From: Umbilicaria muhlenbergii
Lineage: Eukaryota > Ascomycota > Lecanoromycetes > Umbilicariales > Umbilicariaceae
Direction: 5' to 3'
Length of the DNA stretch: 64,000 nucleotides
Assembly: GCA_000611775.1 (NCBI GenBank)
Contig: KK106981.1
Span: forward strand, 9,321,337 to 9,385,336
The notes under the pieces were generated by a model. That model saw only the letters and a program-made list of their open reading frames with translations, ran no database searches and was not told the DNA's origin. Made by a program: the position numbers and the translations under genes. Shown piece after piece: positions 1-12,337 of the stretch. The stretch's first letter is position 1, and each line of letters opens with the position of its first letter.

Positions 1-259
1 ACAGCAGTATGACAGTATGACAGTATGACAGTATGATAATACATCATTATAACTCACTTATATGATGACTTAATGAGTAGTGCCTTGACATCAAGTGAAA
101 ACTCTTCACAAGAAGATTCAGAAACCTGCTTCCTTAATGATCAATTTAATTATTAAATAAAAGATGTATAATCACTGCATTAACTTTATCATGACTTTAC
201 TGCATATGACACCCTGTTCAACACTTATATGATGATCATCATACACTCATTTTTTTACA
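1..259 (+). repeat. Solo LTR of the A/B Gypsy family, left end outside the window
   Basis: The sequence aligns along its length with the element B LTR (4072-4347), including four copies of the 8-bp unit ACAGTATG, and ends in TTTACA. About 24 bp of the LTR start lie outside the window. What follows is not the start of an element but the middle of a reverse transcriptase frame (compare 6600 in B), so this is an LTR inserted into element A. The 5 bp after it, ATAAA, match the B counterpart GTAAA apart from one G-to-A change. It is heavily mutated compared with the B LTR. Confidence 0.75.
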
Positions 260-3200
260 ATAAATTAATATCACCTGCAGCTTCACCTGTTATGTTTGTA
301 TTGAAATCAAACAGCAGCCTATGATTAATCATTGATTATAAACACTTGAATGATATTATCATTAAAAATCACTACTCATTATCACTTATATCAGACATGT
401 TGAATCATCTTCAAGAAGCTAAGAAGTTCACTAAGCTGAACTGCAAGAATGCATATAACTGAATATAAATCAAGGGTGAAGATGAGTGAAAAACAGCATT
501 CTGAACACAGTTCAACCTGTTTAAATATCTTATCATGTTTTTCAGTCTCACAAATGCTCCTGTTATGTTTCAGGCATTCATTGATAAAGCTCTTGATGAG
601 TTTCTTGATATAATTTGCATGATTTATCTAGATGATATCCTGATCTTCTGCAAAGATGAATCTGAACATAAGAAGCATGTATGACAAGTATTAATTATAT
701 TATGATGTCATGATCTTTACCTTAAAATCAGCAAATGCTCATTTAATGCAATGAAAGTGAACTTCTTAAGGTTTATGATCAATACTGAAGGCATATATAT
801 GAGTTCAGAAAGAATTCATGCTGTTGAAGAATGATTACTCTCAGAGAACATTCATGAACTGTAAGTTTTTTTAAGCTTTATGAACTTCTTCTGAAGATTC
901 ATAAAGAATTATTCTTGCATAACAGCATCACTGTTAAACCTCCTGAAAACAGGAAAGAATAAAAAGAAAACTGAAAATACATTATTCTCTCCTCTTCAGC
1001 CTCAATGAACTGTTATTAAAAGAAAGTGACACAGCTTGACCTCATTATGAAGATTCAATATAAAGTATTCAGCATGTAATCTGCAAGTCAGGGAAAAGTT
1101 ACAACAAGAAAACATCATATCTGCTTCTTTTTCACTTTCAGAAGCTGCATTGAAAGTATTTAATGCTTTAAAGAAGACCTTCATGAGTGCTTCATTACTA
1201 CATTATTTTGATGAAAACAAACTCATGAAGGTTGAAATGAACACTTCTGAATTCACAATTAATGAAATCTTGATGCAATACTTCAAGGTCAATGATCAAT
1301 TGCATTGATTATTAATTACTTACTACAGCAAGAAGCTGCTTGATACTGAGACTTAATATAATACAGATGAGCAAGAGCTCCTTGTCATTATAAAAGTCAT
1401 GCATCATTAATATCATTACTGTTGAGATGCTAGGCACTTAATCATCATGTTGACTGATCATGCAAACCTTGTTTAATTTATGATTACCTTAAACCTCACA
1501 TGAAGGCAGCTCAAGTGAGTTGAAAAGCTCACTGAGTATGACTTTAAAGTCATTTATCAAGAGGGCAAGAAGAACTCTGTTAACAGTTTATCAAAATGAC
1601 TTGATTATGAACTGCTGAAGACTGTCAGTACCTCAACTGCTGCTGAAATAATGTGACAGTTCTTTCATTTAGGAAGCAAGAATTATAAGTTAATGCAGAA
1701 GAAATTATACACACTTGCTGCAATGATGCTGCAATCAAGACACTCAGTATGATAGAAGTTACAACAAGAGAATGTTGTACTTATCACAATGAATATTATC
1801 AGCATGATTAAAACATCAGCAGTTCATAACCTACATGCTTAAAAAGCAAGCCATGATGAATATGTTAATATGATGAATACTGAAGTTGATGACATGATTG
1901 AAACATCAGCAGTCTGTGATCTACATGCTTGAGAAGCAAACTGTGATGAATATATCAATATGATGAATACTGAAGCTGATGATATGATTGAAACATCAGC
2001 AGTTCATGACTTACATGCTCAAGAAGCAAGTCATGATGAATATGTTAATATGATGAATACTGAAGCTGATGACATGACTGAAACATCAGCAGTTCATGAC
2101 TTACATGCTTAAAAAGCAAGTCATGATGAATATATTAATACAATGAATATTGAAGCTGATGATATGATTAAAACATCAGCAGTTTATGATCTACATGCTT
2201 GAGAAGCAAGTCATGACTGAATAAGAAGACTTAAATATGCAGAACTTGAGCAGCACTTAATTAAGAATAATGCAGTAAATATTGTAATTATGAATGATGA
2301 TGCAAGTCATGTTCTTATTAATTTTTAAATTAAGGATAACACTTCTTCTGCTGACATTATTGAAGTGTTTCAGCTCATGTTTACTCACTCATCTCTAAGT
2401 GAGGAGATAACAGCTTATATAAAAATATTTATTAAACAACTTAAATATATGATTCATACTGAACAGTCAAAAGATGATTTAGTATAATGAGTATGACAGG
2501 GATTAACTACCCCTTTTGAGGATAAAAACAACTTGACTGAGTTAAAAATAATAAATATAATGACAATACTCCCTGACATAATGAAACATTGAGAGGAAAT
2601 TGAGGATGTTGTATATTATGATGATAAAGTTTACATTTCACAGAATCCTGTCCTCTGCAATACAGTGATTAATCAATTTCATGATGATGTCTTTGCAGGT
2701 CATTTCAGGAAGTCAAGAATTATAAAATTAATACAATGATCTTATGACTGACTTGATGCTGTCAGAGATGTATGATGTTACTGTCATGATTGTGTTGAAT
2801 GTTAAAAGGTGAAGTCAGCTCATCACAAATCATATAAGTTATTAAACTCATTGTCAATCTCAACTGAGCTGTGACATATGATGACAATGAACTTCATTAT
2901 GAACCTGCCACTGAGCAGCACATATGAAAGTATGACATGAGATTCAATCCTTGTCATAATTGATAAGTTGACCAAAATGACTCATTATATTTTAATACAG
3001 AAGACAATGTCAGTTGCTGACTTCATTAAGGTGTTTATTCAGAACATAGTCAAGCATCATGACATGTCAAAAGTTTTAATCACAGACAGAGACAAGCTGT
3101 TTATGTTAAAGCAGTGAATCAGCTTCTGCTTTCACATGTGATGTCATTATAACATGTCAACAGCTTTTCATCTGTAAACTGATGATTAAACTGAGAGGCA

Positions 3201-3474
3201 AAATCAGTCCCTGAAGGTGTATTTATGCATATTCATTAATGAGCAGTAAGAGAACTGAGTCAAGCTCTTACTCTGCATGAAATTCTCATACAACAACTTC
3301 ATACATGCTGCTATGAGAAAGAGCCCCTTTCAGCTTAACTTAAAGTGAGACTCTCAGATGAGCTTAAGTAAGCTGTTTATACAGCACTCACATAAACAAA
3401 TAAGACTTTATGCAGATGCACAGCAGCTTCAAGATTAAATTATAATAATTTAAAAGTGATTATGACAGGTTAAT
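260..3474 (+). pseudogene. Element A pol, part 1: Gypsy reverse transcriptase, RNase H, integrase (decayed)
   Basis: This is the same family as element B, and nearly every base difference is a transition. The frame starts inside the reverse transcriptase. The active-site motif YLDD is still present at 625-636. RNase H follows to about 1650, then a linker with 90-bp repeats (1813-2215), then the integrase zinc-binding and core regions (about 2600-3470). TGA and TAA codons break the frame throughout where B has TGG, CGA or CAA equivalents. The frame stops at 3474 because element C inserted here, and it resumes at 18058. It cannot make a functional protein. Confidence 0.85.
1813..2215 (+). repeat. 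Five 90-bp in-frame tandem units in element A pol
   Basis: Units begin at 1813, 1903, 1993, 2083 and 2173, and the last is incomplete. Each encodes 30 residues around TSAVHDLHAQEAS and a following EADDMTE stretch. They lie between RNase H and integrase. Element B has about three units at 8178-8400, and H has several on the minus strand near 44225-44620, so the copy number varies within the family. Confidence 0.85.
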
Positions 3475-3704
3475 TGTCAAGACTATGCAGATTATGAATC
3501 AATGCATGTGTTTTAATGACTGGCATTTAGCTACAAAGAAGAATTCTAGTCTAAGGAGCAAAAAGAAGAAAGAGCATGAAGATTAAAGCTTTTATGTGTG
3601 CATTAAACTCACTAGTCTAATCACTGCTAACTCAATCAGTCATTCAGTTCAGTACATCATTCAGATCATTCAGTTCAGTTTAATGTACAAGTGTAAACCT
3701 GACA
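3475..3704 (-). repeat. 3' LTR of element C
   Basis: The 230-bp LTR pairs with 17823-18052. The pair differs by scattered C/T and G/A changes. It contains repeated CAGTTCAGT and TCATTCAG words near its right side. Confidence 0.9.
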
Positions 3705-3825
3705 CTACTCCTTTTTTTATTTAATGAGCTTCATGAGCTGATTATTTACTTTTCTGCCTTGTCATTGATGTATTCAGTGGCCCGGCTGACTTATTTAAGT
3801 ACTTTTCATGAAATGCCTTCTTCAA

Positions 3826-4071
3826 TGTTACACCTCTCGGTAAATAGTACCTGGGAGGTACGCGTAGCAGGCGTACATGTGGTACTGCTCATGATGCTCA
3901 AGGCATGAGCACCTTAAGCACTCAATCACTCATGATGCTTAAAACATGAGCACCTCAAGCACCTGATCACTCATGATGCTCAGGGCATGAGCACCCTGAG
4001 CAGTAAGGTTACATATGTAGAGCAGTACAGTCACACATGAGTCTTCTAAAGTACTATATAATCACAGGTAG
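3826..4071 (-). repeat. Solo LTR E, left part (split by element B)
   Basis: This is the first part of a solo LTR whose rest is 12343-12529, about 433 bp in total. The flanking 5-bp duplication is TTCAA (3821-3825 and 12530-12534). The sequence starts TGTTACACCTCTCGG and ends CACCTGTTACA. The right half resembles the LTR of element D, so it is a related family. The first 60 bp keep several CpG sites, unlike the surroundings. Element B inserted at 4071/4072. Confidence 0.85.
3888..4010 (+). repeat. Three imperfect 41-bp tandem units in solo LTR E
   Basis: Units start with CTCATGATGCT at 3888, 3929 and 3970. Each contains an inverted pair, GCTCATG and CATGAGC, that could form a small hairpin. 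The D LTRs have similar GCTCATCATGCTCA motifs at 30360-30430 and 36420-36530. Confidence 0.75.
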
Positions 4072-4347
4072 TGTCAGGGCCACCATATATAATAGTACAA
4101 CAGTATGACAGTATGACAGTATGACAGTATGTCACTATAGCTCACTTATATGATGACTCAGTGAGTAGCGCCTTGGCATCAAGTGAAAACTCTTCACAAG
4201 GAGGTTCAGAAACCTGCTTCCTCAACAATCAGTTTTGTCACTGAATAGAAGATGTATAACCACTGCATTGACCTTATCATGACTTTTGTCTATGACACCT
4301 CATTCAAACATCACTATGACGCTCTGTCATACACCCTGCCTTTTACA
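4072..4347 (+). repeat. 5' LTR of element B
   Basis: This 276-bp LTR has a tandem ACAGTATG tract near 4095-4125. It keeps CCTTGGCATC where more mutated copies read CCTTGACATC, and AGGAGGTT where the first LTR of the window reads AGAAGATT. Confidence 0.92.
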
Positions 4348-7300
4348 TACTGATCACTCAGTACCTTCAGGCGAACAGTCATGTTGAAAGCAAATAAGAC
4401 ATGATGACATCAACGCTTCAATCTCATCAGGTCAGTGAAACAGTTGATAATTAAGCTGAGGCAGGCCCTTTGATTAACAGGTTTACATTATCAGTCATTG
4501 ATACCTCTACTTCTGACATCATTGACGACGATGAACATATCACTGCAGGCAACCTCAATGACATCATTGAAAACCTTGAGGCAGTCACTGCTCATAATCA
4601 GGAGGTCATTGAGCATCAGTGACTACAACTACAACACATACAACAAGAAATTAAGTTTGAGGGCAATAAAAAGAAGCTTCAGAAGCTTAATCAACACCTG
4701 CAAGAAGATCCTTCAACTACAATAAACTCAGAAAATGACGCAGGTTCATCACATGAATTATGATGTTGAGTTATGACAGACATCACACCTCCTCCTTTTC
4801 AACACCTTATAAAGTCATGAGAGCCTCATCTCTATGCAGGAGGCATCAAAGTCATGAGATGAAAACTTCAAGAATACCTGAATGAAATTAATCAAAACTG
4901 AGAGCTGATGTCAGAGCAATTCTCTACTGAATGAGATTTCATCATCTGAGCAGGCACCTACCTTGAGAAAACAGTCATGAGTGACTGATGAAAGCAAAAG
5001 GAGCAGCATGATCACACTTAAGTCATTTACAACAACTTTTTAAAGATTTTAAAGAAGAACTTATCCCTCAGTGAAGACATGAATAAATGAAATATCATCA
5101 CCTTCAATGCAGCTGAACTCTGCAGTCATGATATAATCACCTTCTGATATGATAAATTATCAGAACTCTACTGCTTCCTTTCAGCTTCACACAAGGAAAT
5201 TGATGAGATGCTCATTTAAGACTGCTGATGATCAAGGCTTCCTCACCACGTCCTGACTGAACTACAATGTTGAGATTCAACGCAGGTTGCAAGACAGTCA
5301 GTGCAGAAAATTTCAGCACATCTTGACATCATCATTGATCATGAACCATTCTGAAGCCGCTCAGACACCAAAAAGGATCATCAAAGCAAAACTGATAACA
5401 ACAACAAAAGTACAACACAGACATCATACTATGACAGAAAAGAATCCTTCACTGAATAATAAACAACCTGCACTCAATTCACTCAATTCAGTCATGAAAG
5501 AGAAAACAACTCATGAGGTTTCTATCATGAAAGTGACCACAATCAGAGTCAGAATCTCAATCATATATCAATCATCAAGAGAGCAATTATGATGATGACA
5601 TGAACATTCACAACCCTCTCACGCTGACAAGGAGACTTCATCTCAAGGAATGAAATGAATGCATGAAGGTCAGCAGGTCTCTGCATTAAATGTGAAGTCA
5701 TCAGTCACTGAATAAATGATTGTATGATTAAATGATCTACAGTCATCTTCACTGCAGTCAATGCAAATAAATGACTCACAGATCACCTTCAGTTTACTTC
5801 ATTACTGATTATTGATGATATCTCACATCTGATATCAGGGCAACTAGAGGTGAAACTGCACATAATGACAATGAGTGATATGATGAGCAAATCTTCACAA
5901 TATTCATATATTATCAACAATGGCAGCCAGGGCAATATAATCACATGAGACATTATCAATAAGCTGTCCCTATCAACTGAATCCTATGAGGCTCAAGGCA
6001 ATGCATGAGGTAATGTGATTGAGCTATCAGAGTCTGTCATACTGATGATTACAGCATATGACACTGACAGTCAACCTTACCACTATAGCAATCATTTCTT
6101 TGTCACATGAGACAACACATCAGCTCCTTTTGTCCTCAGGCTATCATTTCTAGTCCATGCAAACTCAAATCACTACTATGATATGGGTAAATTCCTATGA
6201 AGAAAGCCAAAACATACTACTGCACGTCATATATTCATCATCAGTGAAAAGAAGGCTTTGAAGAATGTTCTATGTATGAACAACCTCATCATTACTGACT
6301 GCTTTATAGGGCCGGCGGACCTAGTGACTGATATGGAAAAATATACCCTTCAGATAAACTCATTACAGTATGACAGAGGTAAAGATGTGTATGACACATT
6401 ATCACCTGAATACCATGAGTACATGAACATATTTCAGGTGACTGAGAAGCAGTCTCTGCCTGAGAGAGGTTCACATGATCATGTCATTGACTTGAAATCA
6501 GAGCAGCAACCTTCATTTGAAAAGTTATACTCAATGTCTTCAGCTGAGCTTGATGTACTGAAGGTATATCTAGATGATGTTATGAAGGCAGGCATAATTT
6601 GTAAATTAATATCATCTGCAGCTTCACCTGTGATGTTTGTACTGAAATCAGACGGCAGCCTATGACTAGTCATTGATTATAAGCGCTTGAATGATATTAT
6701 CATTAAAAATCACTACTCACTATCACTTATATCAGACATGCTGAATCACCTTCAAGGAGTTAAGAAGTTCACTAAGCTGAACTGCAAGAATGCATATAAT
6801 CAAATATGAATCAAGGGTGAAGATGAGTGGAAAACAGCATTCTGAACATGATTCAGCCTGTTTAAATATCTTGTCATGTCTTTCAGTCTCATGAATGCTC
6901 CTGCTACATTTCAGGCATTTATTGATAAGACTCTTGATGAGTTCCTTGATATAATCTGCATGATTTATCTAGATGATATCCTGATCTTCAGCAAAGATGA
7001 ATTCAAACATGAGGAGCATGTATGACAAGTATTAACTGCATTACAACATCATGATCTTCATCTTAAGATCAGCAAATGCTTCTTTAATGCAACAGAAGTG
7101 AACTTCCTGAGGTTTAAGATCAATACTGAAGGCATACATATGAGTTCAGAAAGAATTCACGCCGTCAAAGAATGATTACCCTCAGAGAACATTCATGAAT
7201 TGCAGGTCTTTCTAGGCTTCATTAACTTTTTCTGAAGGTTTATAAGAGATTATTCATGAATTACAGCACCACTGTTAAATCTCCTGAAAACAGGAAAGAA

Positions 7301-8177
7301 TAAAAAAAAGACTGAAGATACATCACCCTCTTCTCTTCAGTCTTAACAGACTGCTACTAAAAGAAAGCAGAACAGCCTGACCTCATTATGAAGATTTAAT
7401 ACAAGATATTCAGCATGTAACCTGCAAGTCAAAGAAGAGTTATGATAAGAAAACATCATACCTGCCTTTTTTTCACTCTCAGAAGTCACATTGAAAGTGT
7501 TTAATGCTTTGAAGGAGACCTTCATGAGTGCTTCATTACTACACTATTTTGATGAAAACAAACTCATGAGGGTTGAAATGAACGCCTCTGAATTCACAAT
7601 TAGTGAAATCTTGATGCAACACTTCAAGGTCAATGGTCAATTGCACTGATTATTAATTACTTACTACAGTAAGAAGCTGCTAAATACTGAGACCTGATAT
7701 GATACAGGTGAGCAAGAGCTCCTTATCATTATGAAAGTCATGCATCATTAACAGCACTACTGTCAGGGTGCTAGACATCAAATTGTCATACTGATCAATC
7801 ATGCAAACCTTGTTTGGTTCATGACTACCTCAAACCTCACATGAAGGCAGCTCAAGTGGGCTGAAAAGCTCACTGAGTACAACTTTAAGGTCACATATCA
7901 AGAGGGCAAGAAGAACTCTGCTGATGATCTGTCAAGATGACCTGATTATGAACTGCTGAAGGCTGTCAGTACCTCAACTGCTGCTGAAATAGTATGACAG
8001 TCCTTCCATTTAGGAAGCAAGGATTATAAGTCAGTGCAGGAGAAATTATACATGCTTGCTGCAATGACACTGCAGTCAAGACGCTCAGTATGACAGAGGC
8101 TACAACAAGAGAACATCATACCTGTCACAATGAATACTATCAGTACAATGAACACTGAAGATGACAGTCTCATTAAA

Positions 8178-8400
8178 ACATCAACAGTGTGAAACCTATC
8201 TGCTCAAGAAGAAGCAAGCCGTGATGAATATGTTAATACAATGAATACTGAAGCTGACAGCATGACTGAAACATCAGCAGTTCATGACCTACATGCTCAA
8301 GAAGCAAGTCGTGATGAGTATATCAATACAATGAATACTGAAGCTGATGATATGACTGAAACATCAGCAGTTTGTGATCTACATGCTCAAGAAGCAAGCT
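8178..8400 (+). repeat. About three 90-bp in-frame units in element B pol
   Basis: This is the same 30-residue repeat as at 1813-2215, with fewer copies. The first unit is the most diverged and carries an extra GAA codon. The repeat lies between RNase H and integrase. Confidence 0.8.
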
Positions 8401-10231
8401 GTGACCAAATAAGAGGGCTTAAATATGCAGAGCCTCAGCAGCACTCAATCAAGAATAACTCAGCAAACACTGCAGCTATGAATAATGATGCAAGTCATGT
8501 TTCTATTAACCTTCAAATTGAGGATAATGCTTCTGCTGACACTGTTGAAGCGCTTCAACTCATGTCTACTCACTCATCAATAGGTGAGGAGATAACAGCT
8601 TATATAAGAATGTTTATTAAACAACTTAAATGTGTGATTCATACTGAGCAGTTGAAAGACAGTTTGATATGATGAGTACAACAGAGATTAACTACCTCTT
8701 TCAAGGATAAAAACAACTTGACTGAGTCTGAGATGATAAATATGAATATAGACATGAATCCTGAGATGATCATGACATCAGAAATGCAGCCAAATATGAC
8801 ATTTATACTGTCAGATATATGAAAACATTGACAAGAAATAAATGATGTCATACACTATGATGATAAGATTTACATTCCACAGAACCCTGCCCTCTGCAAT
8901 GCAGTGATCAGTTAATTTCATGATGATGTTTTTGCAGGTCATTTCAGGAAGTCAAGAATTACAGAATTGATGCAGTGATCTTATAACTGACCTGACACTG
9001 TCAGAGACATATGACGTTACTGTCATGATTATGTTGAATGTCAAAAGGTGAAGCCAGCTCATCACAAATCATATAAGTTATTGAACTCATTATCAGTCCT
9101 GAAAGTGCCATGACATATGATGACAATGAACTTCATTACGGACCTGTCACTGAGCAGCACATATGAAAGTATGACATGAGATTCAATCCTCATCATAGTT
9201 GATAAGTTGATCAAAATGACTCATTATATTTCTGTACAGAAGACAATGTTGGTTGCTGACTTCATTGAAGTGTTTATTTGAGACATTATTAAGCATCATG
9301 GCGTGCCAGAAGTCCTAGTCACAGACAGAGATAAATTTTTTATGTTAAAGCAATGAATCAGCTTCTGCTTTCACATGTGATGTCATCATAACATGTCAAC
9401 AGCTTTTCACCCGCAAACTGATGATTAAACAAAGAGGCAGAACCAGTCCCTGAAGGTGTATTTACACATATTTGTTGATGAGCAGCAAGAGGACTGAGTC
9501 AAGCTCTTACCCTGCACAGAGTTCTCATACAACAACTTCATACATGCTGCTACAGGAAAGAGCCCCTTTCAGCTTAATTTAGAATGAGACCCTCAGATGA
9601 GCTTAAGTAAGCTGTTTATACAGCACTCACATGAACAAATAAGACCCTATGCAGATGCACAGCAGCTTCAAGATCAAATTGCAACAACTCAGAAGCAGCT
9701 ATGACAGGTTAATGAAATGTATGTAAACTATTATAATCAACACTGAACAGAGATAACATTCAAAGAAGGTGATTTAATACTGATCAATGAAAAGAATGTG
9801 TCAATGAACAAACAGATGAAGAAACTGCATTGAAAAAAGCTCAGCTCATTCATGATATGACATGTGATAAGTCAATCATCATATGAACTTGACCTCTCAG
9901 AGGATCAAAACATTTATAATGTATTCAACATCACTCTATTGAAATCATTTCAAGGCACATGTCATGTGTCTCCTGCATTGACAGGAAAAGACCTACTACT
10001 CAACTGAGATGATGAGTGAGAAGTCAAGGCAATTGTGAATAATCATGTTCATGACAGCAGGCTTCAATACCTCATCAAATGAAAGCTGACAGATCAGGTG
10101 TGAGATGACACATGAGAGTCAACACACTTCATCTGCAATGCAAAGGCAAAAATGTGAAAATTTCATGCTGACAACTCTGATAAACTGAAATTCAGGTGAG
10201 CTGTATGATGTGACTCTTCAAGATCAATTGA

Positions 10232-10321
10232 GAAGCTGTCACAAAAGTCATGAGCCTTAAGAAAGCTGTCACAAAAGTCATGAGCCTTAAGAAAGCTGTC
10301 ACAAAAGTCATGAGCCTTAAA
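10232..10321 (+). repeat. Three 30-bp tandem units after the chromodomain of B
   Basis: The unit AAGCTGTCACAAAAGTCATG plus ten more bases occurs three times nearly perfectly, encoding KLSQKSWALR repeated. Element A has a longer, diverged duplication near 18570-18655. Element H has three units on the minus strand near 42300-42395. Confidence 0.9.
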
Positions 10322-11035
10322 AATTGAAAACTTTGTCAGCTTTGTTAACCTGATCTTCTATGACAGAGCCTGTGCTCTACAACAAGTATGACAAAGGCTA
10401 TGACACTACAATGTTATGACAGGATCTCTAATAGAATTACTGCATGAACTACATTATCACAGACGTGTCACATTGCAGAGAACACTCAAGTGCAGAAGCA
10501 TTTCATTTCAAGTTTAAAGATCAAAATGAACCTGAGATCAGCACCTTGCACTTAACCCTTCATCAGTGTCACATCAAGTTACTTTCATTTATCTACTTGT
10601 CTTCTGCTGTCTCAAATTCTTCTTCATTATCTGATGAAGCCTTTGACCTCATCTCCTTAATGTGATGCTGCTCACAGAGTTCAACATACTCTTGATGATG
10701 ATGAGATTAATGAGTGTTGAGGATGCAGAGAGCGTGAGCAGTGCTTTTCAGCAAGACAGCAAGAGCTTAAATGAGCTCCTCAGGACTACTGAATTAACAT
10801 TAATTACCTCATTATGAATGCTGTGAGACTCATGTTGAGGAGCAGCTGCAGGGAGTGTGAAGAATGCTGATAATGATTAATAAAAGATGACAGCATGAGG
10901 ATCTGATGATCAGTTGTTGAACACTATGACTAGTTAGCAATGCAAAAGTATGACATAAAGTACAACAAAAGTACAACATAAAGTATGACACTTTGTCATA
11001 CTAAACAAAACAAAAGGGGATTGAGGAAGACAGAC

Positions 11036-11569
11036 TTACAGTGTGTCATCACTCCTCTGATCATCATAGACACGCGCTGAGACAACAACATCAGAGCTCT
11101 CAGAGTCAAGAGCAGTGATGATCAGAGGCTCTGTCATGCATTGCTCACAAAGGTTGTGAAGAGATATGCAACATGTGCAGGCTCCTCTGTCTGACACAAA
11201 GCAGTGATCAACTTCAGCTCTTATACAAGAGCCACAGTGAGCAGTACTTAACAACATGTGACTGAGGTTCTCTCAAATCACACGCTCATGATGATGAGCC
11301 TGCTGCATGTGAGCTGGCAGTGAGGTATCATCATGACATCACACAGAGCAGAAATCACTGTTGAAGATGTCACTTGAAGATAAACACTTGATTCTCTTCA
11401 AGTGTTGAATAGTCAGTTTTATCACTCTGTTTCCTCATCTCTTTCTGAAGGTGTTGATCATCACAGTTTCATTCATCAACTCTGACTTAAAGCCCTCCTC
11501 ATCACACTGAGCCTGAAGATCAACAGGCTTCCCTGATGAAGGTGAGTCTTCACTGTTGTTCACAGTCAT
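11036..11569 (-). pseudogene. Antisense Cys/His-rich ORF between pol and 3' LTR of element B
   Basis: Read on the minus strand from an ATG at 11569, one frame runs 177 codons to a TAA at 11036. It is broken by only three TGA codons, each probably a mutated TGG or CGA. It begins MTVNNSEDSPSSGKP. It contains a Cys/His cluster that could bind zinc (a pair of cysteines, then AHMQQAHHHE) and several CxxC-like pairs further on (HCGSC, CTCC, LCEQC), ending DDQRSDDTL. A TATA-like CCTATATA lies about 30 bp upstream of the ATG. The same frame is kept in copies A, H and I. I do not recognise the family. It could be a regulator carried by the element; that function is inference only. Confidence 0.65.
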
Positions 11570-12061
11570 GAGTTTGAGAGTTCAATGATTGATTGCCTAT
11601 ATACCATGTTAACATTCATACAATATATGACAGGAAGCATGACACTGCAAGAATGTTGAGTCATGAGCTGCAAGCTTCATGATGCTCCCTTCATGAGGTG
11701 AACACCTCTGCAATGAGGATGATGTCATGAAGTCATCAAGTCACTCAATGAGCTGCAGAAAAGCTGTGAAAAGTATGATGACATGTCATAAGAGAGATGA
11801 TGAAGAAGAATCACAAGGGAAGAATGTTTTAAACTTACAGTAAACATTTTGATTTTGATGTTTATGTTAAGAAGAAGAGCTTACTGCTAAGCATGATATC
11901 ATCACAATTAAGTGAGGGCATGTAATCAGTCTTATTTTAGCACAGTTTCACATCCTCATCCTACAAGGTCAATCACTTATCAGGTCATCATGATGATGTC
12001 TATGATGATGAATTTAAAGTCAATTGACATCAGGGACAGCATCATGAGAAGAGGAATGCTG

Positions 12062-12337
12062 TGTCAAAGTCATCATATATAGTAGTATGACAGTATGACA
12101 GTATGACAGTATGACAGTATGTCACTATAGCTCACTTATATGATGACTCAGTGAGTAGCACCTTGGCATCAAGTGAAAACTCTTCACAAGAAGGTTCAGA
12201 AACCTGCTTCCTCAGTGATCAGTTTTGCCACTGAATAGAAGATGTATAACCACTGCATTGACTTTATCATGACTTTTGCCTATGACACTCTGTTCAAACA
12301 CCACTATGACGCTCTGTCGTACACTCCACCTTTTACA
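12062..12337 (+). repeat. 3' LTR of element B
   Basis: This 276-bp LTR is the same length as the 5' LTR at 4072-4347. It ends CCACCTTTTACA and is followed by GGTAG, the target duplication. Confidence 0.93.

Larger units (their letters stand above)
4480..10430 (+). pseudogene. Element B gag-pol polyprotein with C-terminal chromodomain (decayed)
   Basis: All recognisable domains lie in one reading frame, so gag and pol were a single polyprotein of close to 2,000 residues. In order: gag (about 4490-5600); a CX2CX4HX4C zinc knuckle (about 5680-5730); a protease remnant near 5915 with the motif NNGSQGN, where the catalytic Asp is probably mutated; reverse transcriptase with YLDD intact at 6966-6977; RNase H (about 7300-7960); a repeat linker (8178-8400); integrase (about 8880-9700, with ITDL and VTDRDK around the catalytic aspartates); and a chromodomain (about 10008-10180). 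The stops are mostly TGA, as expected from mutated TGG and CGA. The frame after 10,300 is unclear. Confidence 0.9.
4072..12337 (+). mobile_element. Complete Gypsy LTR retrotransposon B (8266 bp)
   Basis: The ends are two 276-bp LTRs (4072-4347 and 12062-12337) beginning TGTCA and ending TTTTACA. The 5-bp target duplication GGTAG is seen at 4067-4071 and 12338-12342. Inside are a gag-pol frame (plus), a short 30-bp repeat, and an antisense ORF before the 3' LTR. A purine-rich tract (GAGAAGAGGAA) precedes the 3' LTR. B is the least mutated member of the A/B/H/I family in this window and serves as the reference for the others. It is still disabled by many stop codons. Confidence 0.95.

Noticed and set aside
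4095-4130. ACAGTATG tandem tract and similar tracts in other LTRs as a possible CRISPR array or telomere repeat
   Set aside because: They are short direct tandem repeats inside LTRs, without spacers and without telomere-type sequence.
5287-5592. A 101-codon plus-strand open frame in element B gag
   Set aside because: The gag-pol domains lie in another frame across this region, so this is a shadow of gag.
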